From Limnoperna fortunei (lineage: Eukaryota > Mollusca > Bivalvia > Mytilida > Modiolidae): a stretch of DNA of 64,000 bases. The stretch is from assembly GCA_944474755.1 (NCBI GenBank), contig OX104122.1, positions 27,059,956 to 27,123,955 of the forward strand, written 5' to 3'. Positions 1 through 15,400 of the stretch are shown piece by piece; position 1 is the first letter of the stretch, and each line of letters begins with the position of its first letter. The translations under genes and the position numbers were made by a program. Under the pieces are notes generated by a model. It did no database searches and had not been told where the DNA came from. It saw only the letters and a list, made by a program, of their open reading frames with translations.

Positions 1-335
1 TAATAGACACTACTATGTACCGACCAAAATTAATAGTCCACAACAGTCTTAATGTTAAAGATGAAAAAGATTGGGGATAAATTTCTTCATAATATTTGTT
101 GCAAAGAATCATTACACCTTTATTAAACCCTTCTGCCCCTAAACAAATATATAAATAAAAATAAAACAATGCAACAAACTGTATTCCCACCAACACTGTA
201 ATTTTATGCCAAGGAAACTATTTATACATTAGCTTAATTTTGGTAAAACATTTTATCACAGTTTTTTCCCCACAGTACCCTGGATAAACTGACTATTAAA
301 TGCTAAAGATTTGTGTATTGAACAACATGTATTAC

Positions 336-432
336 TCATTTTTTGAATCATCTGGAGGGAGTAATCTTCTGACAGAACAGCAAGTTTGTATCCAGCTTTT
401 CCATCTTTCTTTCTTACTAAACATGCATGTAA
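336..432 (-). CDS. EMC1: EMC1 exon 12 (last exon seen)
   Basis: Encodes LHACLVRKKDGKAGYKLAVL, then SEDYSLQMIQKM, matching [27 protein letters not shown] of EMC1. It has a TTTTTCAG acceptor. The donor GTAATA at 331-335 is plausible but not certain. The next exon is not visible in bases 1-330. Confidence 0.83.
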
Positions 433-3400
433 CTGAAAAAAATCAATAGTTGACGTACTAAATGGAAAATGGAAGAAATAATTTTATGATGTGAGTACAG
501 TATCTTTAAAAAATGGTGTCAACAAGTTACGATCAACTAGCAGTATTTGTTGGCTCTTGTTAGTGAACAACCAGAATGAGGTTGCTGAACCCAGACATAC
601 ATGTACTACTACTTGTATCTTATATTGGTCATTTTAAAGTGAAGATATGTTTTCTGTGTATGTAAAAAGGTTTTGTTTAAAACTTAGCATGATATAGCTA
701 AAAAATTGCTGAAAGTGGCATTAAACAACAAACAAAAAAACAGCAAAACCAGTTGTACCATAATAATATAAATTTTACATAAAACCTGTAACAAAAAATT
801 TTTTTTTTATAAAATTCTTGGTGTGTTAACTGTCAGACTTCAAACACTTATAAATTCCTAGAACTTTAAATTTAACTCTTTTCATCTAATGCGAAGAACA
901 ATTGTTTCCTAAAATTCTAATTTAACTCTTTCTTTTAATGTGAAGAACAATCACAGTCCGGGAAAGATTCACATACTGCTTTGAATATATTTACTTAATG
1001 TCAAAATAAGAAACAACAATATACCTTAAGCGGTACTCCATGGTTAGAACCTGTTGTTAATTTTTGATTCAAATCTGTGATTTCACCTCCAGATTCAAGG
1101 TCATATCCTGTCAGTGTAGCTTCCTACAAATATGTACATGATAAGTATTAAAATGTTTTTTGGAATCTAGCCTAGATTACAAAGACGAAACTTAAGTCAA
1201 ATCTTATGCTTTGCCAGTACGACAATTGGTTATGTTGTGATATTTTTGTAACAGTTTTAGACAGATGCTTTATCTATTTCGAAACATTCATTTTTACCAT
1301 GATGTCAATTTTCCATGACAAACATCTTAATAAGCGAATATAGACTTTATAATATGCAACTTTTCTTCGTTTTGTTGAAAGATAAAACTTGTGTGTAAAC
1401 AAAATTTACCAGAATGAAAAATCAGCAGAGACTTAAGGTGCAGAATTTTAAATTTGTGTGTTATCTTATTGCATTGACTAACATTATTTTGTGGTAATTT
1501 TGTTCCTGTATGAAATTCTTTCAAAAATATTACAACAAACAAAATATTTTAGAAGTGAAATGAAAACATAACTATTACAATAAAAATTTATTTACGAAAT
1601 TATAAAAAACTTCATAGACTAGAACCTTCTAGAAGTGAAATGAAAAAAACTATTACAATAAAAATTTATTTACGAAATTATAAAAACTGTATAGACTAGA
1701 ACCTTCTAGAAGTGAAATGAAAAAAACTATTACAATAAAAATTTATTTACGAAATTATTAAAAAAACTTCATAGACTAGAACCTTCTAGATGTGAAATGA
1801 AAAAAAACTATTACAATAAAAATTTATTCACGAAATTATTAAAAAAACTTCATAGACTAGAACCTTCTAGAAGTGAAATGAAAAAAAACTATTACAATAA
1901 AAATTTATTTACGAATTATAAAAAACTTCATAGACTAGAACCTTCTAGAAGTGAAATGAAAAAAACTATTACAATAAAAATTTATTTACGAAATTATTAA
2001 AAAAACTTCATAGACTAGGACCTTCTAGAAGTGAAATGAAAAAAAACTATTACAATAAAAATTTATTTACGAAATTATTAAAAAACCTTCATAGACTAGA
2101 ACCTTCTAGAAGTGAAATGAAAAAAAACTATTACAATAAAAATTTATTTACGAAATTATTAAAAAAACTTCATAGACTAGAACCTTATATCAGACAACAG
2201 AAACTGTATTATTTGTGTCATTTAGTAACATGGTCCTGGTGTGCCAATTAGATATTTTTGAAGTAAACTATAAATATATTCAGTATTCAAGTAAATGCTC
2301 TACAGTCAACCACATAACCATTTAGCAACCATGTAAACCATTTAGCAACCACGTAAACCATTTAGCCACCAAGTAAACCTTTTAGCAACCACGTAAACCA
2401 TTTAGCATAGGTTAACCTTAACCATGAGAGAAAAATTATTTCATAAAATTAAATTGCATTTAGTGAATAATATACTGTACATAACAATACCTGATCACTC
2501 ATTTTCTGAAATGTGAGAAGGACATCTTTATTTTCTAACTTTGAAACCTCTGCTGCAGATATCTAGATAATTAGACATAACAGACATTTTATAAAAGTCA
2601 AGTGTTACTGACAACAAAAACACCATGCATGCTGACATACAAACTTAAACATCTTATCAAAATATTTAGTAACATGTTTAAGTTTATAAGTATGAACTTT
2701 TGAATATAACATCAACAACTGAGAAAATGTACTATTACAAGTGTATTACAATGGGAGATAACTTCAGACAGTAAATAAAACACAGTGCTCATAAAACCTT
2801 GTGTATATAATTTTTATTTTCAAGATAATACTCAATAACATTAATTGTATATACAAAACAATACGTCAAGGATAGTAACAAATACATATTTAAATATTTT
2901 AATTTCGTTTAAATACTCTATAGCTGAGCAACATTGCCCAATTTGTATAACGTAACTTGGAATTTTTCTTGTGACTGATTGATGATGTTGAAGACATTGA
3001 TGATATACAAGTATTCTTCTACAAACAAGAAAGTGACAACGAATTGTAAATATTATTGATTACTTGTTAAAAATTGTTCTTCTTGTTTCTACTTATAATA
3101 TTGAATTTAAAAGGATAAGGATTGTTTTCAATTGTTGGTGAGATTATTGGATATAGACGACTTTGAACCTGTTTAAGCTGGACATTAGTGTAAACTGACT
3201 CAAATTCATTTATATCCAATAATCTAATAAGCATTTCTAGAAATAGTTCTGAGATCTTTTACAACATACATATATTTCTTACATATTTGATCGAGTGTTG
3301 AAGCACATTTCATGAAGAACTAAGGTAAAAATAACATATTATTTTGAGTACAAACATTGCCTTTCAAGACCTATATATCTTATCTGAATCTGCCATAAAA

Positions 3401-6400
3401 CAAATTAGAACGATCTGTAAATTTTATGCATAAATTAAAAACCAAGATGCATTTCTTTGAATGTCATGTATTGAAAACTTAGTATATGTTGTTTATATTG
3501 CTAACATACTGAATCTACAACCCTTACTTTGAACTGTTTCTGCTTTTGCTTGCAACATCTCAATCAGAAAAACAGATAACACATGTATCTATAGCACTGG
3601 TTTTTAGTTGGACCTAACCTTGACCCACTTTATCTATAACCACATGATAATTGAAATATATTTATATTTTCTGTATAACTGCTAATTATACTTACACCAT
3701 CAAGTTTCTTCACAACCTGAAGTTCATTTTTTACAATTTTCAAAACAGCCATGTCATTCATTCCAAGTCGAACAAAAAATTCTGGGTAGTCTCCCTTAGT
3801 TGATACTGGTTCTAACATAACTGTTCCTTTTGGAGTTAGTCCAAGTTCCTTTTGAAATGAATTGAAATGGGACAAAGTGCTTAGCCATAATAACACAATA
3901 ATGTATACTTGTTGTTTAGTAAGTAGGCTTCAATAAATAAGAAAGTGACATCAAATTACAAAATTATATGGGGCCTCGGTGGCCGATTGGTTAAGATAAT
4001 TCGTCTACTATTGATCACATGATCTGTCATTACTGAGGTTGCAGGTTTGAGTCTCACTGCAGGCAGGGTGTACTCGATTCCAATCTTAATTGACAAGGAT
4101 TACCAGTTTCCCTATCATAGGTTGTGGGTTTTCTTATGGTACTCCCGCTTCCTCCTCAAATAAAAACTGGACGCCATGGTATAGCTAATAAAATGCTGAA
4201 AGAGGTGTTAAACACAATCCAAACAAACAAAAACAAACAAAAAATTAAATGTAACAATTCAGCAATGTGCATATATCTAAATTGGTGAATCTTTTTTTTT
4301 TTAACCTGAGCAGTCAATCAGTGTTATACAGCACGTAACCGTGTTAAATAATTTCCATTGGTGTATAATTGTATCAGTCTGTATTGATGTAATCTCCTAA
4401 AACACTGTCTGAAGGTTTAAACTTATTGTGATGTCTGTAGGATTAATGACTTATTTGTGATGTCTGTAGGTTTAAACACTTATTGCGATGTCTGTAGGCT
4501 TAAACACTTATTGCTATGTCTGTAGATTTAAACACTTATTGTGATGTCTGTAGATTTAAACTCTTATGTGATGTCTGTAGGTTTAAACATTTATTGTGAT
4601 GTCTGCAGGTTTAAACACTTACTGTGTCTGTAGGTTTAAACACTTATTGTGATGTCTGTAGGTTTAAACACTTATTGTGATGTCTGTAGGTTTAAACTCT
4701 TATTGGGATGTCTGTAGGTTTAAACACACTTACTGTGATGTCTGCAAGTTTAAACACTTACTGTGATGTCTGCAGGTTTAAACTCTTATTGTGATGTCTG
4801 CAGGTTTAAACACTTATTGTGATGTCTGTAGGTTTAAACATTTACTGTGATGTCTGTAGGTTTAAACACTTACTATGATGTCTGTAGGTTTAAACACTTA
4901 TTGTGATGTCTGTAGGTTTAAACATTTACTGTGATGTCTGTAGGTTTAAACACTTACTATGATGTCTGCAGGTTTAAACACTTATTGTGATGTCTGTAGG
5001 TTTAAACATTTACTGTGATGTCTGCAGGTTTAAACACTTACTATGATGTCTGTAGGTTTAAAGACTTACTGTGATGTCTGTTAAGTTTAAAGACTTACTG
5101 TGATGTCTGTAGGTTTAAACACTTACTGTGATGGCTGTTAAGTTTAAAAACTTATTGTGATGTCTGTAGGTTTAAACTCTTATTGGGATGTCTGTTAAGT
5201 TTAAAACACTTACTATGATGACTGTAGGTTTAAACACTTACTGTGATGGCTGTTAAGTTTAAAGACTTACTGTGATGTCTGTTAAGTTTAAAGACTTACT
5301 GTGATGTCTGTTAAGTTTAAAGACTTACTGTGATGTCTGTAGGTTTAAACACTTATTGTGATGTCTGTTAAGTTTAAAACACTTACTATGATGACTGTAG
5401 GTTTAAACACTTACTGTGATGTCTGTAGGTTTAAACACTTACTGTGATGGCTGTTAAGTTTAAACACTTATTGTGATGTCTGCGGGTTAAAACACTTACT
5501 ATGATGTCTGCAGGTTTAAACACTTACTGTGATGGCTGTTAAGTTTAAAACACTTACTGTGATGTCTGTAGGTTTAAACACTTACTGTGATGTCTGTTAA
5601 GTTTAAAACACTTACTGTGATGTCTGTAGGTTTAAACACTTACTGTGATGTCTGTAGGTTTAAACACTTACTGTGATGTCTGTAGGTTTAAACACTTATT
5701 GTGATGTCTGCGGGTTAAAACACTTACTATGATGTCTGCAGGTTTAAACACTTACTGTGATGGCTGTTAAGTTTAAAACACTTACTATGATGTCTGCAGG
5801 TTTAAACACTTACTGTGATGGCTGTTAAGTTTAAAACACTTACTGTGATGTCTGTAGGTTTAAACACTTACTGTGATGTCTGTAGGTTTAAATACTTACT
5901 GTGATGTCTGTAGGTTTAAACACAGGTCCACTAACAAGGTCCAGTAACTGCAGAGTGCCAGTATCTTGCTTATAACATAAGTAATAGTTACTGTCTATGA
6001 CCTCACAACTGGAATTAAAGATAAATATAAATCTATATATATCACGATGCAATAACCAAAATACTCTCTTGCCAACAATATTACTTGGTAATTAGTCCTG
6101 GTACTTTATCATAATAATAAGTAGCAAATAACATGTACATTGTAGGAATAACATGTCCCAGAACATAACTGGTTCCCAGATATAACCTCTGCCACACGTC
6201 ATTCCCTTTTACTGCAGGACTTCATGTGATGTCTATGACATTTGTAAACGAAGAATGAAGTTTGCAAAAAGACACACATGATCTTATTTTTTTTTAGGCT
6301 ATTTATACACTTTTGATGCAGTTTTACATTAAAATTACTGTGTTTATCCACAAAGATTATCCGCTATTAATGTTTGGCAGAGGTGATTGTGGTTGAAGTA

Positions 6401-9400
6401 GAGTAGTACCCAGAATCCTTTGCATAGAGAATGTAACATGTCTTAATTAGATGGGTAATAATCCAGATGCACATCAGCAAGAATTATTAAAATCTGATAC
6501 TGGTTTGTTTATTCATAAGTGAATAGTAGTCTAATGAACAAATATGGCGACAAATCAAACTATGATAAACTTGTTGATACAATAGCATTATATCACACCA
6601 TAAAGTAAAGAAAATACACATACAAAGAGTGCAACCAAATGAAACCCTTCCTGTGTATGAGTTGGTGTCGGTCAGGGTATTGAAATGTTTGGAAGGTGAG
6701 CTGTCTCATTGGTTAAATACCAAAATCTAATGTTCTATCTGCAGTTCATTAAATGTGAACTAAATCTAGTAAGGAAAATTAAACAAGTGTGGACTGTGAG
6801 CATGCTCACAAAGCGATACTCCCCGCTTCGCTTTCATGTCCAATTATCAGACAGACAGTGTGATTCCTATATAACCCCCCACCCCCAACCATACAAGTAT
6901 AATAATTTTTTATTACTTTTGTAAACAAAAAACTGAATAGGTAATGATTAAAATATATATATATGTCTGTAATGCATAAGGGGACTAGAGTGAGAGCAAG
7001 TACCCATTATTATATTATTACTAGTAGGTGTCAATTATATACTTGATGACATTTTATTTTAAATAATTAATATTCTTCATATATGCAAAATGTTTCAATT
7101 TACTTAACTATTTTTGTTGGGAATAACTGGAGGTTCCAAAATTAGATTGCTATTTAGGTGCAGCTAGAAATTAACTATTCATCATACCTAGTTTCTGTTG
7201 AGATCCATGCAGCTGGGACAGATTTCTGGGAGCTTGTAACTCCATCATTGTTGGCTTTTACTATGGTAACGTGAGCCCCAGGTAAACGCCCTATTGCTAT
7301 GACTTCATTCCCTCGAACAACCAGGTGGTCAAATACTGTGCCATCACTGAAACAAAGCAGAGACACTCAGTATGGGTAAAAAGGGGGTAACAAGAGGCCC
7401 AACTCTGATGTTATCCATGGTGCTTAATGACAAGACCTATATATTTCATCCATACTGTTGTATGTGAAAGACCAACAAAGGGCAGTTAAAAATACCTAGA
7501 GGGTCTTTGAAGGCACATGGTTTTTTTTTCCAGTTGAAGAGTGACCGAATGTGAAGGCTTATTTTATATGCAGCTGATGACTAGTCTGTTATAATTATTT
7601 CACTCTCCTGATACTAGTTAGAATCTTTCAATCTAATTTACAAATGAATTTCCTATGTGCAAATAAAACTATACATTGTGTACTTTTCGTTTTGTTACAG
7701 GTCATAAATCTATACATTGTGTACTTTTCATTTTGTGACAGGTAAATAAATCTTGTATATAAACTGCTGACATGAAAACTTGGCAGAAAAAAATCTTTAA
7801 AAACCTAAGAATTTCTACTTAGAAAATGGAAACCTTACTACTTAGAAAATGGAAACCTTAATTATCAATAACTTATCATAAGTTGCTGCCAAGAGAATTT
7901 ATTATTGTCTACAAAATTGATATTTTTCATTATTTTGGACAAAAGAAGTTGGTGACCAAATACTGTTTTCTTATTTTATTAAATATTGACATAAGTTTTA
8001 ATATCCAAAATTTACATAGTGTCCAACATATGTATAATCTATGCAGAAAAGTACTAGTTTGTTTAGCTTTATTGTGACTTCAATGATAGTGGCACTGAAT
8101 TTTTTGGAGAAAAAATCATAAAATGTGCATTTAAGTTTCTTTGCAGAAATTTTACAGAAATATCTATCATTAAAATTTGACCACTGAACAACCTTTAGAC
8201 AGGACAGATTATAATTTTAACAAAAAAAACTTAAGATTTGTATAACTTGATCCTTCTTAGCCTGTCTAGCATACTGTGTTTTTTACTGTTACTTTTAAAA
8301 ATAAAAGTAATATAATCCAATAGGAGTTTATAATACAGTCAAACCTACCTAAACTGAACCATTAAATTTTTGTGGAGCAAGTTAATCTTTTTTATGTATA
8401 TTTTAGGAGTTAGAAAACACCACTCTTATCAAAAACTGAACACAATGTATTTTAGCTATTGTTTATGTAATAAATCAATCTTAATATTAACATATAAAGA
8501 TCACAATGAAATGTTTACATTACCACATACCTATTAGGAAGATCAAAATGCCACTTCTGTTTGCCACCTTGTAAATCAAAGCAATAGACGCCACTCTGTG
8601 TTACTGCTATCACTTGATCTAAGAAAAATAAAGATTGACAAGTCAGGCTAAAGTTTCATTAAACTTTTCAAATTGAGAATTTTCTCAAATTGAAATTTTT
8701 CAGCAATCTGTTTTGACAATATTTGAGTTGAGGAGAAGATGAGGAAATCCTCAAATTGAGATGTTTTATGAAACCGGGACCAGAGCACTCGCATTTGATC
8801 TAAACATTATAAGACATGATATGCATAGAAATCTTATTACCTTTTATCCTGTGGTCATTTATACATTTGAAGTGCAATAAAAAGTTCGAATTTGAAATTA
8901 ATTATTGCTTTATTGGTCTTTACCTGGTACCAAATTCATTTAATGAGTGAATGGTGACGGACAAACAAATTTATTTGTAACAGTTCTACATTTCAACACA
9001 TTAACAAATTGGGTCACATTCCATGTATACCTTTGCCAAGCTAAATCACAGTTCTGTTCCCATTATTATGCGAAGCAGAAAATTATAATTTTAAAAATCT
9101 TTTGGAGACAAAGGTATGACATGACATCACAATCTTCTTCACTCAAAGCAATAGAATTACCATAGCAACGCTCGAGCATTTACAAGTGAAGGGTGAGAAC
9201 ATATCGACCTAAATAATATTGTGAAATTAAGTGTGATACAAACTAGTACCACCTACCATTGCCTTTAATCTTTATATCAGCACTGAAAAAAACAAACAAT
9301 ATATGTTTAATGCTTTGGTGGTGAACAGATTAAAAGATCTGATTTTTGTGACATAAAAGAAAATTTGAAAATGATAGATCCATGTTTTATCTCCGTTTCT

Positions 9401-12400
9401 GTATTTTGATTGCATCTGATAACTTTAAACTTCTGCATGGTATTATGGAGTTTTACTTCTGTTTATAAAAGAAATTATATTTTTATTTCTAAAAATTGTT
9501 TTCTTATAAGATTGTTTGTTTTCTCTTTTACTGTTTTCAAATGGGATTAATTTGATATTTTAATTACTGTGTGTGTGGAAGATTTTTATAAAATATATTT
9601 GTAAATAGTCATTGGTACTCACTTGCAGATCCCATTAATATTTCATTTGTTACTTTGTATTTACCAGAGTAATAAACAAGTGTGGACTGTGGCTAGCGAT
9701 TCCCTTGTCACAAAAATTTTGCCTGTATGTCAACTATGTGTAAATATCTACATGTAAGTATTCGGTAAACAGGAAGTAGATGACCAAGGAGCATAAAATC
9801 GCTAAAAACCATATGGTACTATAGGACAAAGCAATATGCAAAATATCAGGCTTCTGCATTCTATAGTTGCTTAGAAAACTGTGACAGAATTTTTTTTGTT
9901 ACGGATGGATGAACCAACAGAAGAAAGAATGGATGGACAAAGGTAAAACAGTATATCTACTCTTCTTCAAAGCAGGGGTATATGAATTTGATCTCTGGAT
10001 AATAAATTTATTGGACAGGTACCATTTGTGGATTAAATTTGTAAATTAAATTGTGGATGACAGCATCTTCCTAAAATTTAATTTGTGGATAGATGGTAAG
10101 TGCTTTACAGTTGATCCTTATTTTCTGTTTTATACTGACTTTTCCAGCATCCTTGTAGATAACTCTTACCCAGGCTTTGGAGTATTATGTACACTTTCTT
10201 CCCAGCTGAGTGCACCTGTCTCTACCTTCCAACTTCTTATGAATCTACCACCACCAAACACACCAACGAGGTCTGTAAAAGAAATGTGATGTGCTCGTGT
10301 GTTTTGGAGTTGTAATGGTATTTCTATAAATTTGTTTGAACATGGTCTTGTATTCAAAACTCCAAAGTTAGAGCAACAACTTAATTCTCATGTTGATCTT
10401 GAAAGTAATAAATTCAATTGAACTTTTCAAATGATGAGAATTTATTGAACTACTAAACAATCTTATTCTACTTTATCATCTGTATCTATCACATTTATAC
10501 AACTATGGCCTTTAAAGAAGGTAATATCCATACTAGTAGTTATTAAATCAAGAAAGGGTTATTTTTCAGAGGACCACAGGACTGAGGAAAAATAACTCTT
10601 TTGAGATTTAATAATTTGAATATTACCTGAAGTCAATTAAAAATTAAAGGCCATAACTGTATTATTATACTGAATAATACACAAACAAGAACAAGGGGAC
10701 TGTGTAGTCGTAACTGATAACAAATAACTAGATATTTCCCCTTTCAAATTTGGCACACTTTGGCATGTCGCTACAAGTAATTAGTTATTCTGTCTATGTG
10801 CAAATTCCCAGAACGTTATCTTACCTACAGTTTTAAGCAAGAAAAAGAATTTATTGATCTAATTTATTTTAGTACTGGTTACCATCACAAGGTATAATAA
10901 TAATGTTAATGTGTGTTTTTCTACCACTATAATAACAAATTTTGTCTGATTCTAACTATTGTTTGATTGTTTGTTTGAATAGTGTTTACTGCCACTTTAA
11001 GCAAATGTTCAGCTATACCAAGACATCTAGATTTTTTTGTTGGTGGAAGCCAGAGAACCCGGAGAATGCCCTTGACCTGAGGTAGGAAAACTGGTGATCT
11101 TTATCAATTATGATTGGATTTAAGTACACCTTGCTCGCAGTGAGACTATAACCCCCAACCTCAGTGCTGACAGACCACGTGATCAATAGTAGACAAACTA
11201 CCTTAACCACTTATGTTTTTCTACCCAGGGCTCATTACACCGGGCGAAGTGGGCGACAAAGTCGCCCTACTGGGACCTGAAGTCGCCCTACGGCACTAAG
11301 GTCTCCCTGAAGTCTCCCTATCAGGGCCTCACTTTTCCCTGTTTAGCTGCAAGGGAGAAGTGACTTCTCCCTACTTTTTTAGAGTGTGGCGACCTGTGTC
11401 TACCACGGTAAGAACAAATTTTGTCCGATTCTAATAAAATGTAGAGACAACATCACTTAGAAATTTTGATAATATATGTGAAATCGACAGAATAAGATCA
11501 CGTGATGATTAGAAATAAACAAACATTTATGTAGTTGACAATACAAAACAGGCTAAGTGAATTTCACATAAACTGAGCATAACCATAAATATCACATATG
11601 GTTTTTCATGTGAAAATTGTTTCTTTTTAAAAACAATTTTGGTACATGCAAGTACAGAGTTTGAAATAAGCACTCAACCACGGGCCAATGGCCCCTAAAA
11701 TTTGCTGTGGGCTACTAGAATGTTTACCTTTTTTGTATAGAACCATATGGATGGACTACTTAAAATTTAGTTGTGGGCTACCAAGCCAAAATTCTTAAGT
11801 TAAAACCCTGATGTAATTTTTAGAACTAACTACTGACATGATGTTTCTAAAAGAATAAATGAAAGACCTTGTATCTTTTTTACTAAGATTGCATATTAAC
11901 TTACATTTATCTTGATGGTATACAGCATCAATGGTGCCTCTATCATTGTCCTCCAACAACTGTCTCCATGCTGGTAACAAAAACAATCAAGAAATCAGCA
12001 CTTATACATTAGTCCATATTACTTGTGTTCAAAGTACAATAGTTATACTTTATATCAACCATTTAAAAAGACCACATCTGCATACATGTACATGCCTAGA
12101 TATAAATATATGAAAAACTTAATGTTTTGGTTTTTTTTGTTTGTTTGAATGTTGTTTAACGTGGGTATCAGCAATATTTCATGGCCTCCATTGGGGTAGG
12201 AAGCAGGAGCACCCAGAGACAACCACAGACCTTCGGTAGGGAAAATGGCAACCTTGTCAATTAAGATTGGAGTCAAACACACCCTGCACCAGTGAGACTC
12301 GCAATCTCAGTGTTGACAGACCATGTGATCAATAGTGGACAAACAACCTTAAACACTCCGTCAGCGAGGCCCTGAAAAATTTAATGTCAATTTAAATTTA

Positions 12401-15400
12401 AAAACTTTTCCTACTAGTAAGTATTTTATTGCAATGGTAATTAATTACTAACTAGAATGTTATTTCTATCTTAAATTATGTGTTCTTTTTAAAATATGAA
12501 TTTTGTCAGAATTTCTCAACATAATTGCTATACACTATAAATAACTTTCATGATCATGACTGCAGCATAAATACAATGTGAGATTTCATGCATTATAGAT
12601 GAATAGATGTTATTTTGTATTTTGCTTAAAACAGTCCAGTGCTGCTTCATACACATACATGTACCATTTACATGTATTTCCCATAACTGCCATTTCTCTT
12701 TGAATAAAACACTACAATTAGCTGTGGAACCATCTATGGTCTGCCAAATAAAAAAAATGTCAAAGAACCTAAAGAGCTACGGTTTTGGGGCTATTCTACA
12801 CAGCTATTTAAACACATTTTGGTACATGTAATTTATAGAGCTAATGTATGACTTATTGTTACAATCAAGAATGAATAAAGTTAAGGTATGGACAGTGATT
12901 CATATATGGTTAGTGTGTTTGTTTGAATGATGTTTAACGTCACTTTCAGCAATTTTTCAGCCAAAATTGTGGCATCCAGTTTTTATTGTGGGAGAAAGCC
13001 AGAGTACCCGTAGAAAACTCCTGATCTTCAATAGGAAGACTGTCAATCCTTGTCAATTAAAATTGGGAGTCCCATATATGTATATATGGTAACTTTTGGT
13101 TAATGTATGTGTAAATTTTATGTGTTCAGTGATTCAAGCTCTTAACTGATGTTGAAGTTCTTTGTTTTTGAACATACCAAGTGATCCATTGTAAACATGG
13201 ATTGATGCTAGGATGTTTTTCTCTGTAGTAACCAGAAGTCTTTTCCCAAGGTTAGACTGATCCCAGTACAATTTACTTATTTTTCCAATAAATCGTTGTG
13301 TCCTGTAACAACAGAATGTACAATTATGCATACTTCTTAACAGTTTCATCTTTTAAAGGTTCATTTGTATCTACAATCTATGGTTTCAAATATGTATTAG
13401 CATATAAATAATGAAGGCTAAGTCATTTTGATTTCCCTACCTTGTGCCCACAAGGTGAACAGATTTTTTTATGAATTCCTGTAATATTGTAGATATACTA
13501 CTTTAGTAGAGATATAAAAGAGAGAAAGATTCATTTTATTATTCATCCATTAGTAGTTTTCTGTTGTACATGTACATGTAGTGATGATAGTCTTAGCTTG
13601 TTTAATCAAGCTATAAAACAGCTGGGATTCTAGCTTAGATTAGCATCAGATAAATGGGTTGATAAACATTGGTTAACTAAAATTATCAAAGACAACTGTC
13701 TATTTCAAAAGTATTCAACAGGAGAAACTGCGGCTGTAGCCGTAGGTTTTAGTAGTGGAAGTAGACACTTGGTGGCGTTTTTAAATTGGAAAGTCGCCAA
13801 TTAAATGGCATCCTGGCCTCCTATGAGTACAGTTTATAACTCTGGTACATCAGGGGTCACCACACTCTAAAAAAGTAGGGAGAAGTGACTTCTCCCTGGC
13901 AGCCAAACAGGGAGAAGTCAGGCCCTGATAGGGAGACTACAGGAGACACTAGGGAGAAGTCAGGGGGACCGTACAAATAATTAATTTCGCAGTAGTTACA
14001 TACATTTTTCAATATTTACATCAATTTCCAGGATTATTTCTCTTGTAAAACCATAACACACTTAAGATTCAGTGTTTTTTCTTTCTTTTTCATTATTATT
14101 CATGATGTGCAATATGAAACAGCACATAATCTTTATCATTAATCAATGAAAAAAAAACACAAGATATACTGTAGTAGGGACTATTTTTCTATCTACTTCA
14201 GTACTTGTAGCCATACAAGGTACATGTATGCACAAATAAAAATAGATAACAAAAACATTTGTATATTTGAAGACATAAACTTCATTCATGAGTTCTTGTA
14301 TCATAATATTCCTAACAGTTTGTTATGAACATACCATGTTTATCTGAGCAAATTTCCAAAGAAGATATATATATATATATATATATAGAATAACATTACA
14401 TTACTAGTAAACTCAGAAATAATTCTGTTCAGCACACTTCCACTTGGACAAAGTTGTGCTGATCCAAATTGCTTCTACAGAACTTATCATGATGTCAATA
14501 ATTACTATACATCTTTATTCTTTCAAGTGGAGCTCATATACTTATAAAAGAAAATTATTAAAGTACAATACTCTTTGAAAGAACTGAAGTTTGAAATAAA
14601 AGTGTTTGTTTATCAAAAAAATTACGATTTTACATTATGGGCCGTTGTACATTACTTTTCTTCGTTGTTCACTTCCGGTAATTAGTCACATCCGGTAAAT
14701 AAACAAATGGCGCATAATACATTAATTGTTTGAAAATATGTTAAATACGCATATTGTTTGCCGTTTTTTATTAGAATTACACATTTACTGATGAATTGGT
14801 AGTCAAGGTGAAGTATTTGGAACAGATTTACAAGTATCTTTTGTGATCCATCGGGCGACTTGAGGGAAATGACAGGGCGACTTCGACTTCGCTTTTGGGG
14901 CGCCGTAGGGCGACTTCAGGTCCTAGTAGGGCGACTTTGTCGCCCACTTCGCCCAGTGTGGTGAGCCCTGGTACATAATTATATAAACAATTCATAGTCT
15001 TAAAATAACAAGCAAATAATTAATTACAGCTGATTGTGCTCACCTATTAATCAGATAACCACACATTAAACACCTGCACCATAAACAAACAAAACAAGTG
15101 TGGACTGTGAGCACGCTCACAAAGGGATACTCCCCACTTAGCTTTCAAGTCCAATTATCCACCATAAATGATATCCGAGGTCAATAAAAATCCTTCATGC
15201 ACACATCTACATAAAATGTCCTTCCTTTATGCCAAGTTTCATTAAATTTCATCAAGCTGTTTAGGAGGAGTTGCGCTTATAAGGGATGTGGACAGACGGA
15301 CAGACAAACAGGGAGATTCCTATATACCCCCAAACAAGTTTGCGGTGGAGGTGGGGAGGGGGGTTTTAATAATGTACAGTATCTGGATAATCATATACAA

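Noticed and set aside
1797..2251. Lysine-rich repeated open frames
   Set aside because: Direct translation of the 79-bp tandem repeat in an EMC1 intron.
3969..4060. tRNA gene
   Set aside because: A/B-box-like sequences belong to the SINE head; the acceptor stem is not maintained and the SINE body follows without a terminator.
4398..5923. CRISPR-like look of a regular 28-bp repeat array
   Set aside because: Repeats are directly contiguous with no spacers and lie in an intron of a eukaryotic gene.
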